Below, one piece after another: positions 1-10,973 of a stretch of 48,641 nt of DNA. Under the pieces are notes generated by a model. The model was given only the letters and a program-made list of their open reading frames with translations, had not been told where the DNA came from and did no database searches. The DNA comes from Emmonsiellopsis sp. PD_33 (lineage: Eukaryota; Ascomycota; Eurotiomycetes; Onygenales; Ajellomycetaceae), in NCBI GenBank assembly GCA_032988165.1, contig JANTQF010000264.1, forward strand, positions 1 through 48,641, in the 5' to 3' direction. Both the position numbers and the translations under genes were made by a program. Every line of letters starts with the position of its first letter. Positions within the stretch are counted from its first letter, which is position 1.

Positions 1-126
1 AGGTCTTGAGTCACAGGCTTCACCTGTGCCCCCTGGATGTTAAAATATACCATACCATACCATACCCCCTGTTTTGCCTCATCCTTGATATTTAATTTTC
101 ATTGATTAGCAACAGTAATATCTGAG

Positions 127-966
127 GTGGAAACACGACCACTATCGAAGTGTGGGAAATTGAAAGGCATAGGACCTTAATCCGACGAGCTCGGGTATTT
201 GGGGGGTATCTTGATGGCCCGGATGGCGTCCGAGTGCGAATCCAGAAGCAGGAATTTCCCTACGACATTGGGATCTGGAATAATATAAAATCTGGGATGG
301 GTGGGAGCGCTAATGTCAATTTGTTCTCTCATGATTACATAAAAATATCCCACACATATGTACGACTGCTGACTAGATACGCATGCAGGTCATTAGTTGG
401 TTTTGGCCTTTTGCCGCAACTCCGCCCCAAAACTCAGGTTTGGAGTTTGAAGTCAATGGATTCGAAGGTAAGTCGTGAATTTCGTCTCTTGTCTCTCGGT
501 CTATCAGGGTTGAAGGGTGCTCGTGTCAAAACTCTAACAGGCATATACAGAAAATACGCTGTCGTGGCCACCCCCAGACCCTGATCGGATGAATAAATTA
601 GCGCCCCAGATAAATCTAGAAGAGGCGTTTACCTATCAACGACAATACCACTCTCAGCATGAAGAAATCGAAGCTTTCAAAACCCGACAAGATGAGGATA
701 TCCGGCGCCGACAGACTGGGCCAGAAATCGAGCGACGTAGGCCTTTTCACGAACGGTATGCCCATTATGCGGAGATGGCGGGAGACTCTGACTTGAGTGA
801 ATCCGAACGTGGGGGTAACTCCGATAGCGGAGAGGAAGGATGGAGAGACTCAGAAGGAGACAGACTCGGGGACTTTGGGGTTGATGAAGAGGTTGAATTC
901 TATGATGAGGATGATATTCCGCTTGCGGAACTACTTCGACGAAGGAAAAATCGACCATATACCTAG
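127..966 (+). CDS. pfa4: Palmitoyltransferase Pfa4, 3' part
   Basis: This is the C-terminal part of a DHHC-family protein S-acyltransferase, which palmitoylates membrane proteins at the ER. Modelled exons are about 127-314, 389-467 and 551-966. They read through TTIEVWEIERH, the Pfa4-typical QEFPYDIGIWNNI and GMGGSAN, then SWFWPFA and WPPPDPDR, and end in an acidic tail with DDIPLAELLRRRK. Intron 315-388 has an unusual GTCAAT donor and a CTGAC branch site; intron 468-550 has GTAAGT. The frame is kept across both joins. The DHHC core and transmembrane segments are not visible: bases 1-126 look like intron sequence, and the gene runs off the left edge. The 5' boundary at 127 is a guess, because an in-frame TGA lies at 123-125. 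Family assignment is firm; the exact substrate is not knowable here. Confidence 0.83.
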
Positions 967-3900
967 ACATGGCCACGGCACTAATCCATGTGTTTGATCA
1001 CTGGATTTGGGAAACGGACGATCTCCCAGGCTTTTAGCTTCGATCTCCTGGAGGAAAAATCGCAGCTCCAACTGCGATAGAAATGTTGAACAGCACCAAC
1101 ACCTGAGGTGCGGGTCAATTTCAGTTCTCGGTATCCACGCCGTGTACTCGTCATTGCGGCACTTGGGTCCCCCTTTAGGTGGAGCATTTCACGTCCAGGG
1201 CATTCAATTCAAATATCACTAATAAATCCTTGTTTTAACCAGACCCCCACCATCAAAAGCAGACAGGAGGAGCTAAGGGCTGCCATCATAGCCTACACGA
1301 CGGACGGAGTTCAATATCGAATCGGGTGGATCGTAGTTCTTTCGGGAGAGCTGATCGGCGAAACCCTCGAATTAATCAACGCCATGAAGTGAAGGATCAA
1401 TTTAGCATGGAGCGAGTCGATTTTGCGCTCCTGCACATCCAAACAAGGAAGCATCTGTGGGGTAACAGGGGTGTCACATTTTCTTGGGAGCTGGGGCTCT
1501 TGAACAAGGATGAGATATTTTACACATATTGCGGGGAAATAGTGGAACGCCACACTGCCAACCAACGTTCTTTGCTTTTCCTTTCCTGCCTCGCTTTTCG
1601 TGTTTTGTCGACGAACTCCCAAGCTAAACATCTGCACCTAACCCCGCATTTTCTGCAAGCATCCGGAGATGGAAAATTTTTGCGGAGGTACCCCTCGCAC
1701 CATGACATCCCATCACTTTATCGCAGCCACACCGCCACACCCTGTCCCACGTCTAGGGGTTCTGGGAAGAAAAAGAAATAATAATAATAGAGTTGGAGAC
1801 AATGGAAAGCCGCCAGATATCAACTTTCGTATCCTTTTGATCCCTATTCCTTCTCCACAAATATAATGTTCGTATTTCTTCCCGCATCGTACCAGCTGCC
1901 GTGCGGAATGTTTGTGTCTTGTGTATATGCTTTTTGACAGACCGGGGGATCCAACAGCAAAAATATTAAGGATGGAAAAGTACTCTCCATATCAACGAGC
2001 AAGATGTCTATCAAGGTTTACGGAGACGTATCCTGGTTAGGTAAATATATATATATATATGAAGGCAGAAGATTGAAATAGTGTCAACGGCTGCAATGTA
2101 ATAGGTAGTAGTAAACAGGCAGTTGAATGAATGGCAGTGTGTGATGGTCCCCGTAGCGGATAAGGATAACTCAGAATAGCCTGGAGTCAAAATCCAAAGG
2201 GAATTAAATTGAAAGAAAAAGAAAACATTGGCGATTATTAGCCTTATGGATGCTGGAAAGTTATGCAGTGTCTCGCTCAGGAACGGACATGAACTTGTAG
2301 GGCTAAGCCCTAATTCTCCCAATCCACAGCATCAACCCCCTTTTGCTATGAAATTGGCTTCCTGATGAGCAATCGAATGACAACAATGCCGCTGAAATTA
2401 TCGCTGACCAACAAATCGCCAGGAAGGATCTGGAACAGACAAGGGAATAAATCGAAACGAATGAAAATATCAAAATTGAAAATCAGATGGGAATTGGGTC
2501 ATGGAAGATGGGATTGTGCCCGCCATGGAGTTCTTTGAACTTTTGAGCCGAAAAATAATGGACGAAAAATCCTGTGGTAGCTTAAAAGCAGCATAGGGTT
2601 TATCCTTCTTTCGGTTGGACGTGATGGAAGATGGTATGATCAGTTCAACAACGACATGCTGACTTTTGCGGTCACTAAGTGCCCTGATTGGAAATGTGCT
2701 GGGCCCCCGTCACCCAACCTGCAGGGAGAGAAATAAGGCAAAAAGGCAATCAACGATGTTCCTCCGGAAAAAGAGGCTCGGATCTAGCTAATGCTGACAT
2801 AGTCGAATTATTTCGGATGCGATGCTCCCTGCAGGTCTGCAACGGAGGGTGACATCAGAGGTCTCAAGCGTCGAGTGACGTCCCCAGGCTAGGAAGAGTG
2901 ATTCCTGCACGCAGAAAAATGTCCGGGTGGGCAACAGCATTGACACGGCCAGAGGTAGTAGTTGGTTAAAGGGACAGAGACCAATTCCCCCCATTGAAGG
3001 GAGGGAGAGGGGTGAGGCGTTAAGACCAGAAATATCCGGGTTCCAACACCGCGCAGTTCGCAAGCACACGAGCAGTTCCATCAGTTTTGCTATCCAGTCT
3101 TGACGTCAGCCCCGCCTGGACGTTGTTGGTAGGTAGTTAACTGCAAGCAGCTATTCCTCATCCCACTCAAAAAATGGGGTTTGATATTCTCCACAGCGGC
3201 CAGCCAGCTTCGATATTTGACCCCCACGCTATAACCATTCCCATTCCAACGTTGAGTGGACTCGCAGCGAGACGGAACCAGGTCTCACAGAAGAAAATTT
3301 AACGGGCATAAAAGAAATGGCTATGTGGCCAGTCCAACGGCAAGGTTTTTGTCGCGCATTGGAAAGCTTCGCGCCTCGCCTCTGTCATTATTACTATTTC
3401 ACATCTCATCAAAATCGTCCACCATTGAGGAATTGGAGAATGCTAATAGCCCTAGAATTGTCAAGCATTATTATTGCCGGGCGCCAGCCATCAGGCTTTC
3501 CAAATTGCAAGAGTTGTCCGTGTGTCATGCACCTTCTCGCCGGTCCTTTGATAACCAGGAAAAGATGTCCGTTCCGAGCAAGCTGCATGTAATATGGAGC
3601 GACTTAGGTCATGAGCTTTCTATGCTAGCAGTTGCCAAGTCCCTTTCAGATGAGAGTTGGAGAATTCAGAGTGGCAGCAGGACAAAAAGCTATTATTATT
3701 GACATGGTTTGCCACAGCAAGGCCCGGTTATTCCAGCCACTATTACCGACCTCTCAACACACTGCCACAGGATTAAATGCCTGGTCCGCCTGCCAAGTGA
3801 CGTCGTTTCAATCTGCTCCGGCTGTTGTTTCAATCAGCAGACCTCCTAGCCTGGTGAGTGGAACGAATGGGTGTGGCAGAGACAGAACCAGGCAAAACTA

Positions 3901-4560
3901 CAACCCTCGTATCAGAGCTGTAGGCTCGGTGTGAAACCCTTCTTGGTAGGATACTACCGAGTACTCCGTACAAGCCAACGTTATTTTTATGGGCTGAAAA
4001 CACAGGTCGACCACCCAGTAGGTAGCATGCATTCAGTTCGGTCAGACAGCATTGACCTACCATTACTTTAACCAACGGCCCTGCGACCACCGCCATACCA
4101 CATAGTCATGACATAGCACCAAGGAACATGGCAATAATGCCCGAGGGGTAAACGGACTTCTCCCCTCCAACGACAAAAAAGATGGCCCTGTAACTCCTGA
4201 AGCCACAGTGGATCCAAGAGGGACTGAAGGTCTGGGGGATATGGGGGCTAGGGCCTTTTTAATATGGAGCAGGAGGTTCAAGTCTTCGAGATACAAGATA
4301 TCCGCATTAGGGCTTACTTTCTTGCTTTAACTACCCCAATAACAGCTGATGTTCAGGACGAAAGAGGGAGGGGAGTATGAGGCCGCAGTCAATAACACCG
4401 GCCTGACAGCAGATTACTACCTGGAGACCCAGACTGTGTAGAATATTTGCCCCGCTCACACTGAGGCTGTTCAACCACTCTCTCGGCGCAGTCTGACCGC
4501 CACGCGGGTTGTCACAAGGGGCGCAACCCCCACGCCGTAACGAACCCTATCCAAGCCGAA
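967..4560. other. Long non-coding stretch
   Basis: I find no gene I can support in these 3.6 kb. Open frames on both strands are short, lack recognisable motifs and do not join across plausible introns. A small (AT)n tract lies near 2046-2060, and an exact TACTCCGTA nonamer lies at 3962-3970. Confidence 0.6.
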
Positions 4561-5028
4561 ATGGACAACGTCCTCCACCACGCCCCTCCAGCCGGCATCG
4601 ATGCAACGACAGACTCGCTCCACGAATTCCCTGGATAGTTACTCTGGACCGACGCAGGATTTCCGACACTATCCCGTTTCTAGTAGCTCATCTTGCTTTG
4701 CTCCCCTTCTGCCCTCTCAATGGCCCATTTCACCGAGAGTCCCTGTACTCTCGTGGACAGAGTGGCTCATACCCCTCACCACTATTTGTCCCGGCTAGAG
4801 CTTTCTTCCTCAATCAATACCCCCCAATGACGTGGGAATTCGGATACGCTGAGCTAACGACAAGAAGGCGAAAAGGGGCAACAGTACGACCACGCATTGG
4901 ATCGGCGAGGCGGCAGAAGCAGCGCTGCCCAAGGCCTCCTCTTGAACGAGGATCGTGACCAAGAAATCGCCCAGAGAACGGATCCTGCTGCGGAAGTTCC
5001 ACAAAAAGCCAATTGTGTGAGAAATTAA
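4561..5028 (+). other. Possible small gene or gene remnant
   Basis: Two open blocks share one frame. The first starts with ATG at 4561, with A at position -3, and gives 25 residues beginning MDNVLHHAPPAGID. The second, 4858-5028, is a hydrophilic stretch with LLLNEDRDQEIAQRTDP, ending in TAA. Composition looks protein-like, but stops at 4636 and 4855 separate the blocks and I found no convincing donor and acceptor to join them. It could be a short gene with an intron of about 220 bp, a decayed gene, or chance. Confidence 0.2.
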
Positions 5029-5431
5029 AGGAGGTGCGTCCCATTCGCGAGAGTGGGATCTAGTTCTCCAGCAGCCTCGTCCTTTCTCCTTCGCAACTCT
5101 TATTTAAACACAGAATTATCCCGCAAGTTTTGTGTTTATTTGTTTCCTTCCGCTTTCCCATTATTTATTCCAATTCCGTTTTTTGGTATTGTTATCTTTC
5201 TATTCAGCTTTTGCGGATATAGCTACGACCGAAAGCCCATTTTACCCAATTAAAAACCCCCGTTTCTCGCAAGCTTTCCAAGTTTCTGCCTTTCAAAGTT
5301 ACCTCTTGTCCTCTGAGAAAGCAAAATTACCTTCCGGCTGCCCTTCAACTGCTCATCCTCAACCATTTCGATTTCACTTTCGGCCCGCTTGATACTCAAT
5401 CAAGCTCAAAAAATCCGAAATCTCTAGCCGC
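5029..5431 (+). promoter_or_regulatory. Upstream region of the aldolase gene
   Basis: This pyrimidine-rich stretch (many CTT, TTTC and TTCC runs) directly precedes the aldolase ATG. CT-rich tracts of this kind are common in core promoters of filamentous fungi. I see no clear TATA box close to the start. The extent of the promoter is inferred from position only. Confidence 0.35.
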
Positions 5432-6484
5432 ATGCCTCCCCATAACGACGCCCCTTCGCCGTTGACCGGCCACAGCTGGACAGGTTCCGCAGTGCGGCAT
5501 GTTCCAGGAAACAGCAGTTCGTCGCAGCCTAGCTATAATGGACTACGACCTCTAAAGGCAGGAGTTTACGTACCAACAGTGGCCTTCTTCAAAGACATTT
5601 CCGAAGACCTAGATTTGGATACCGTTGCCAGTCATGCAGTTCGCATGGCCCAGGCAGGAGTTGCCGGTTTAACAACTCAAGGTTCCAACGGCGAAGCTGT
5701 CCATCTCTCACATCACGAAAGAAATTTGGTAACCAAAACCACTCGTGAAGCTCTCGATAATGCGGGATTCCCCATGGTTCCTATAATAGTAGGATGCGGC
5801 GCTCAATCCACTCGAGAAACCATCGAACTATGTGAGGAAGCTGCATCATCCGGAGGAGACTATGTCTTGGTGCTTCCACCGGCCTATTACAAGGGTCTAT
5901 ACAAACCCCAGTCGACGATCGACTTCTTCACGGATGTAGCCACGGCATCCCCAATACCTGTCCTTATCTATAACTTTCCCGGCGCCGTATCCGGTATTGA
6001 CATAGATTCCGATACCATCATCGAACTATCCAGGCACCCGAACATCGTGGGCTGCAAGCTTACCTGCGGTAATACGGGAAAGCTTAATCGAATCGCTGCA
6101 GCAACCAAAGCCACTACCCCATCAGACCAAGGCTCGGGTTTCATGTGCATGGGCGGTTCTGCAGATTTCACCATGCAGACTCTTATTGGCGGCGGTTCGG
6201 GGGTTATTTGCGGCTTGGCGAATATTGCGCCTAGAGCATGCGTCAAAGTTATCGAGCTCTACAAGGCAGGAAAACTTGCTGAAGCCCAGAAGCTCCAGGA
6301 AGTAGTGGCTCGAGGAGATTGGGCCGCTATTCAAGGAGGCGTGGTTGGTACAAAGAGCGGACTTCTCTCTCACTTTGGATATGGTGGTTATGGACGTAAG
6401 CCATTACCAAGGCCCTCGAAGCAGGAGGTTCTCAAATACTCTGAGGGTTTCAAGGAGTTGGTCGCTATCGAAAACTCCTTCTAA
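5432..6484 (+). CDS. DapA/HOGA-family class I aldolase
   Basis: An intronless gene for a 350-residue TIM-barrel lyase of the dihydrodipicolinate synthase / N-acetylneuraminate lyase / 4-hydroxy-2-oxoglutarate aldolase superfamily. Visible signatures are GSNGEA at about residues 84-89 (the GTTGE-type loop), IYNFPG with the expected catalytic Tyr180, and GCKLTCGN with the Schiff-base Lys209. The first 40 residues are Ser/Pro-rich and lie outside the barrel. Fungi make lysine by the aminoadipate route, so true dihydrodipicolinate synthase activity is unlikely. The best guesses are a 2-keto-3-deoxy acid aldolase, such as the L-threo-3-deoxyhexulosonate aldolase of the fungal galacturonate pathway (Lga1/GaaC type), or a 4-hydroxy-2-oxoglutarate aldolase. 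No other galacturonate gene lies nearby to support one choice. Confidence 0.88.
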   Translation: MPPHNDAPSPLTGHSWTGSAVRHVPGNSSSSQPSYNGLRPLKAGVYVPTVAFFKDISEDLDLDTVASHAVRMAQAGVAGLTTQGSNGEAVHLSHHERNLVTKTTREALDNAGFPMVPIIVGCGAQSTRETIELCEEAASSGGDYVLVLPPAYYKGLYKPQSTIDFFTDVATASPIPVLIYNFPGAVSGIDIDSDTIIELSRHPNIVGCKLTCGNTGKLNRIAAATKATTPSDQGSGFMCMGGSADFTMQTLIGGGSGVICGLANIAPRACVKVIELYKAGKLAEAQKLQEVVARGDWAAIQGGVVGTKSGLLSHFGYGGYGRKPLPRPSKQEVLKYSEGFKELVAIENSF

Positions 6485-7824
6485 CAATCGCCGATATACG
6501 AAGCCGAAATTCGTACTGAACAAAGACAAGCGAAATTTACCCAACGGCACCTTTATTCTTGACCTTTTCCTTCCGTTTGCTTGGATCGTATTGATTGATT
6601 CATTGCTGCATACTATTACTTCTATCGCCGCATGCTCTCTTTTTGCCCATTAGTTTCATTGTTTTCCCCATCCCGATATCAGTCTTTCACGAAGGGAAAA
6701 CGCAAAAGGTGCATCATCTACCGGAGATCAAAAACATCGGCCAGGAAGGTCACTTTGCCTAATTTTATCGTTTAATACCCCATCACTTCTGCGTTGCAGC
6801 TCCTTTCCTTTGCGACGACCTATTTCGAAATGCGAACGTCCAATCGGCATTTGTCTCCAACTCTGCCCCTCCACATCACATAAAACTTCTTAGTATCCCA
6901 AATGTTTCCGTTTGTCATTTTTTGATATTCCTTTTCACTTCTATTATTTTATATCTTGGTTCTTAGTATGTTATCGCTTTGGTTGTTCCTCCATGGCTGC
7001 AACAAAACGGCAAACAAAATGGGGACTATCACTTGGGTGGATATTTGTATTTTAGCATGTTCTTATTTCAAGTTTTAAGCTGCTTATTCGTTCATCAACT
7101 AGCCCCTTTTTCAAGCATTGTGCTACCATGTCTGCCGTACATTTAAAACTCTATACATTCTTATTTTTATATAAAATCCAGTGGATGTACTCGGAGACAA
7201 CTACCGAGAGAATGAATTGGCCGAAATCCGTAGTGGACAGGATATCTCCGAGCCTTGATAACTTAATCGATGGCGTCAAAGGGCGTATCTTTTATCTCAC
7301 TCAGCCCTAAAAAAGCTTGACTTGGCATCCCCACCTTCAAGTTCCCCTCATAACCGCCTCGATTTCCTCCCATCAATTGGATAGAGACTGCATATTCACT
7401 GCTATTCCCGTGCCATATAACTGGTAGCAGCTATTTCTGAAGAGTCCTTTTGATCCGAACCGCCTGGTCTAGCTATCCTCCTGAGAGAGAGGTGAGTAAT
7501 GCCGAGGCCATGCTTCGTATTTGTTTTCGTCTTTTGGAATTGAAACGGCGATATCTTCGATAATATTGACAATCGCGGTGCTTGCAAGATACTTGTCGAT
7601 ACATCTTCTGGTACTTTTTATACCAAGATTCATGGCTAAGGAATGCTAATAATATACACATAGATCCCTTCGAGCAAAGCTGAAATCCGGTTTGAAAGTC
7701 CCTTCTCGCCGAACTCAAGGACAACCGCGGGTAGACGGCTAGAGACGTTATTTCCGGACAGAAGCTGTTCATTGCAGACATATACTTGAGATCTGTTTTA
7801 TTTTAAAAGCCACCATCAAATAAA
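6485..7824. other. Intergenic region, no gene seen
   Basis: T-rich sequence follows the aldolase stop and probably holds its 3' UTR. The remainder should contain the promoter of the dehydrogenase gene. Short frames (for example 7128-7310 plus and 7473-7781 minus) show no family motif and I do not call them. Confidence 0.55.
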
Positions 7825-9218
7825 ATGGGCGACGCTCCCCCTCAAGAGCACCTTCTGGTGGTCCTCCCCTTCCCCGAGCTGGTCAAGCAGTTGGAAGATA
7901 TTCGGGACAAATTTCCTCGTTTTCGGGTCACGTATTTTGAACAAAAGTCACATCTGGCCATTGACGCTGATATTCCAAAGGGTTGGTATTGCCTCACTTT
8001 AACCTGCTATGTTTATGTTCTGCTGCGGAGCTTCATCCCAAATGAGCCACTGCATCTGCGTAACAAATTGACCTCTGACTGACTATATCCATTGTAGAGG
8101 TTCTTGCTTTAACCACCATTCTATGCACCCTATTCTACTCCCCGGTTTTGGAGGAAATGCCAAAGTAAGACATCCTCATTCACAAGGATACCCTGGGACT
8201 TCCGTGCATCTTAGAAGCTTCAGCACAGAATGTTCTGCTAATCACCATCGATATATAGCCTGAAGCTCGTCCAGCTTATTTCCGCTGGTCTTGATCGGTA
8301 TTTGGACCAGCCTTTGGTCACAGAGAGTGATATCAACATAACTAACGTCTCCGGTATCCATGGGCCACCAATATCGGAATGGGTTGTCATGAACTGGCTC
8401 GTGGCATCTAGACTATACGACAAGACTGCTCAATGGCAAAGAGAACATACATGGCCCGTTGCGAGAAATCTAATCGACGCGATGGAGGATAACGTGGGTA
8501 AGCGCGTGGGTATTCTGGGATATGGAAGCATTGGGCGACAAGGCATGTATTCTCAGCAAAGACCCGCTGCGCCTAGATTCATTCTGTGTAACCTCTTCTC
8601 CAAGCCACATATAAACTAACCCACCCCGACCCAGTCGCCCGCGTCGCCGTCGCCATGGGCATGAGCGTCCTCGCCTACACATTCTCCCCGCGCACCACCC
8701 CAGAATCCCGCAAGGACAACGGCTACATAATCCCCAACACAGGCGATCCCGACGGCACTTTCCCGATATCCTGGCACAGCGGCGCCGACAAGGCCTCTCT
8801 GCACTCCTTCCTCTCTCAAAACCTCGACCACCTCTTAATCTCCGTGCCACTTACGCCGTCCACAACCCACTTCATCGGCGCCGAAGAGATGACCCTCCTC
8901 TCGAAATCCTGCAAGAGCACCATCCGCCGCCCTTACCTCACCAACATCTCCAGGGGCAAGGTGATTGACCAGGCTGCGCTAATTGAGAGTCTGAAAAGTG
9001 GTGAACTGAGTGGTGCGGCGATTGATGTTGCAGACCCGGAGCCGCTGCCCAGCGAGCATCCGTTGTGGGATGCGCCGAATTTGCAGATCTCGCCGCATGT
9101 GAGTTCTTTGGGGATTGAGTATATGGATCGCACGTTTGATGTGTTGAAGACGAATTTGGGCAGGCTGGAGAGGGGGGAGGAGTTGGTTAATCTTTATAGG
9201 AGGAAGAAGGGATATTAG
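7825..9218 (+). CDS. D-isomer-specific 2-hydroxyacid dehydrogenase
   Basis: Predicted NAD(P)-dependent oxidoreductase of 363 residues, close to the glyoxylate/hydroxypyruvate reductase branch. Exons: 7825-7981, 8098-8164, 8259-8542 and 8635-9218, total 1092 nt. After the substrate-domain start, VQLISAGLDRYL and the Rossmann motif GILGYGSIGRQVARVA are seen. The last exon carries NISRGKVID with Arg276, ADPEP with Glu305 and ISPHVS with His324, the expected catalytic triad. Intron 1 has a GTTGGT donor. Intron 2 (8165-8258) has a GCTAATC branch site. Intron 3 (8543-8634) starts with GC rather than GT (AAG/GCATGT), with an ACTAAC branch site; only this donor keeps the frame and restores the conserved GRQVARVA. 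The natural substrate cannot be told from sequence. Confidence 0.88.
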
Positions 9219-9792
9219 AGTTGCTAGTTGCTATTTTTTGGTTCTGAATGTTTTTTTTTTTTTTTTTTTGTCTTTTTCACACCTTTTTTGAAGTGTCGTT
9301 GGGCTTAGGGGCAAGTTGAATAAAGGTGGGTTCGGGGGGGAAGGGGTGCTCTGAATGTCGGGCAAGTTTAACTTTTATAAATGCCCAGACATATAGTTAT
9401 ATACGACAATCTATTTGACAATTCTTATAATCCTGTTTCCCACAGCTTATTCAGGGCTTTAATGCCGTGCGTTGCATAGATATATAAAATTTAAACCTGC
9501 CTGATGGATGTATCGTCAGTATTGGACCCGGGTACCCCTTACCCTCCTGCCACCGCACGAATCGTCAATAACAGCGGTCAAAAAGAGAAACAAACAAACC
9601 AAACAGATTCATCAAACCCAATTAAAATGTCAATTGGACCCATCCGTCTCAAGGAGACGTATATAATTATATACACCCACAGAAACCGGCGTTCGACAGG
9701 ACCATATCCAAGCTCAGATTACGGCAGAAGAAAACAAGAGACAAATCCAAAAAGCATAAGTTGCGAATGCATGCGATGCAGGGGACGAAATT
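9219..9792. other. 3' flank of dehydrogenase gene
   Basis: A T-tract of about 20 bases near 9250-9269 and AT-rich sequence, probably the 3' UTR and downstream spacer. The foldback element begins immediately after the 9-mer GACGAAATT at 9784-9792. The open frame at 9504-9794 has no recognisable content and runs into the element. Confidence 0.5.
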
Positions 9793-9848
9793 AGGGTGTG
9801 ATAAATACACCCGTACTTTGGCTAAATACACCTGGGAAAAAATGACTA
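9793..9848 (+). repeat. Left terminal inverted repeat, foldback element
   Basis: Begins AGGGTGTGATAAATACACC and ends AAAAAATGACTA. It pairs with 10740-10795 with only scattered mismatches. Confidence 0.85.
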
Positions 9849-9990
9849 GGCTGAAAAAAAAATAGCATATACACAGTTTTACATACAAAAATACTATAAT
9901 TACAATGTACATGAATGTACTAACCCCATATAATTATTTTAACTCACTACCTTACTTGCTGCTGCAGGCCTACTACCTCCATGCAGCCAC

Positions 9991-10157
9991 CTAGAGAACA
10001 GCTGTGGATTTCCTATAGAGAATGGCCATGGATTTCCTATAGAGAACAGCTGTGGATTTCCTATAGAGAACAGCTGTGGATTTCCTATAGAATGGCTGTG
10101 GATTTCCTATAGAGAATGGCTGTGGATTTCCTATAGAATGGCTGTGGATTTCCTATA
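9991..10157 (-). repeat. Left internal array of 24-bp repeats
   Basis: About seven degenerate copies of a unit built on GTGGATTTCCTATAGAGAA. It is inverted relative to the longer right-hand array, so the two arms could pair into a hairpin. Confidence 0.85.
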
Positions 10158-10194
10158 TAAACTCAGTAGCTTTTCTCTAGCTAGAAAATCAGCA

Positions 10195-10567
10195 GTTATT
10201 CTATAGAAATTCACAGCTGTTCTATAGGAAATCAAGAAATCCACAGCCATTCTCTATAGGAAATCCATGGCTATTCTCTATAAGAAATCCACAGCTGTTC
10301 TCTATAGGAAATCCATGGCCATTCTCTATAGGAAATTCACAGCTGTTCTCTATAGGAAATCCATGGCCATTCTCTATAGGAAATTCATGGCTGTTCTCTA
10401 TAGGAAATCTATGGCTGTTCTCTATAAGAAATCCACAGCTGTTTTCTATAGGAAATTCATGGCCATTCTCTATAGGAAATCCATGGCTGTTCTCTATAGG
10501 AAATCCACAGCCATTCTCTATAGGAAATTCATGGCCATTCTATAGGAAATCCACAGCCATTCTCTAG
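10195..10567 (+). repeat. Right internal array of 24-bp repeats
   Basis: About fifteen degenerate copies of a unit of the type CTATAGGAAATCCATGGCC. The unit is 24 bp, a multiple of three, so the array stays open in one frame for 92 codons and reads as repeated MAILYRKS-like octapeptides. That frame is a by-product of the repeat, not a gene. Confidence 0.9.
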
Positions 10568-10739
10568 GTAGTTGATTTAGCACAAGTAGAATAATTCATG
10601 GTGTTTTCCTAGATACAGAGTATATAGCTGGTGCAGTGCATAAAAAATATCAGCACTCAGTAGAGTTGGGTCATTCATGTACTTCTAGACACTAGTGTTT
10701 TATATGTAAAAATAGGTACCAGTTATTTTTTTTTCTGAT

Positions 10740-10795
10740 TAGTCATTTTTTTCTGGGTGTATTTAGCAAGATCCCAGGTGTATTTATTACACCCT
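10740..10795 (-). repeat. Right terminal inverted repeat, foldback element
   Basis: Inverted partner of 9793-9848. It is followed directly by the second GACGAAATT copy at 10796-10804. Confidence 0.85.
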
Positions 10796-10942
10796 GACGA
10801 AATTAGCACATCTACATGCCAGTTGCTAATGAGAGAAAGCCAAGAGGAAAGTGGGAAAAAGAAAAGTAATGAGAATCTACTATGTATAGAAAGAAAAAGG
10901 AAAAAGAAACTTTACTTTTGAAAGAATAAAAAAAAGAATATA

Positions 10943-10973
10943 TCCCCTCATCCATTTTTTCTGTCCATTTTAG
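10943..10973 (+). repeat. piggyBac left inverted repeat
   Basis: 31 bp, an exact reverse complement of 18985-19015. A looser match including a shared TATGGTT continues inward. Confidence 0.92.

Larger units (their letters stand above)
9793..10795. mobile_element. Foldback, Mutator-like non-autonomous DNA transposon
   Basis: A 1003-bp element bounded by the 9-bp direct repeat GACGAAATT (9784-9792 and 10796-10804), a typical Mutator-superfamily target duplication. Its ends are inverted repeats starting AGGGTGT. They match closely for about 56 bp and then more loosely for perhaps another 80 bp. Each end repeats the motif AAATACACC. The interior holds two oppositely oriented arrays of a degenerate 24-bp unit, so each strand could fold into a long stem. 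There is no transposase gene, so movement would need one supplied in trans. The element has just one CpG, near its left end. Assignment to Mutator rests on TSD length and long inverted repeats; another foldback class is possible. Confidence 0.8.

Noticed and set aside
3256..3702. 148-codon plus-strand frame
   Set aside because: It starts at GTG, has no recognisable family content and no supporting splice structure.
10267..10545. 92-codon open frame of repeated MAILYRKS-like octapeptides
   Set aside because: It is the in-frame reading of a 24-bp repeat array inside a foldback transposon; the unit length alone keeps it open.
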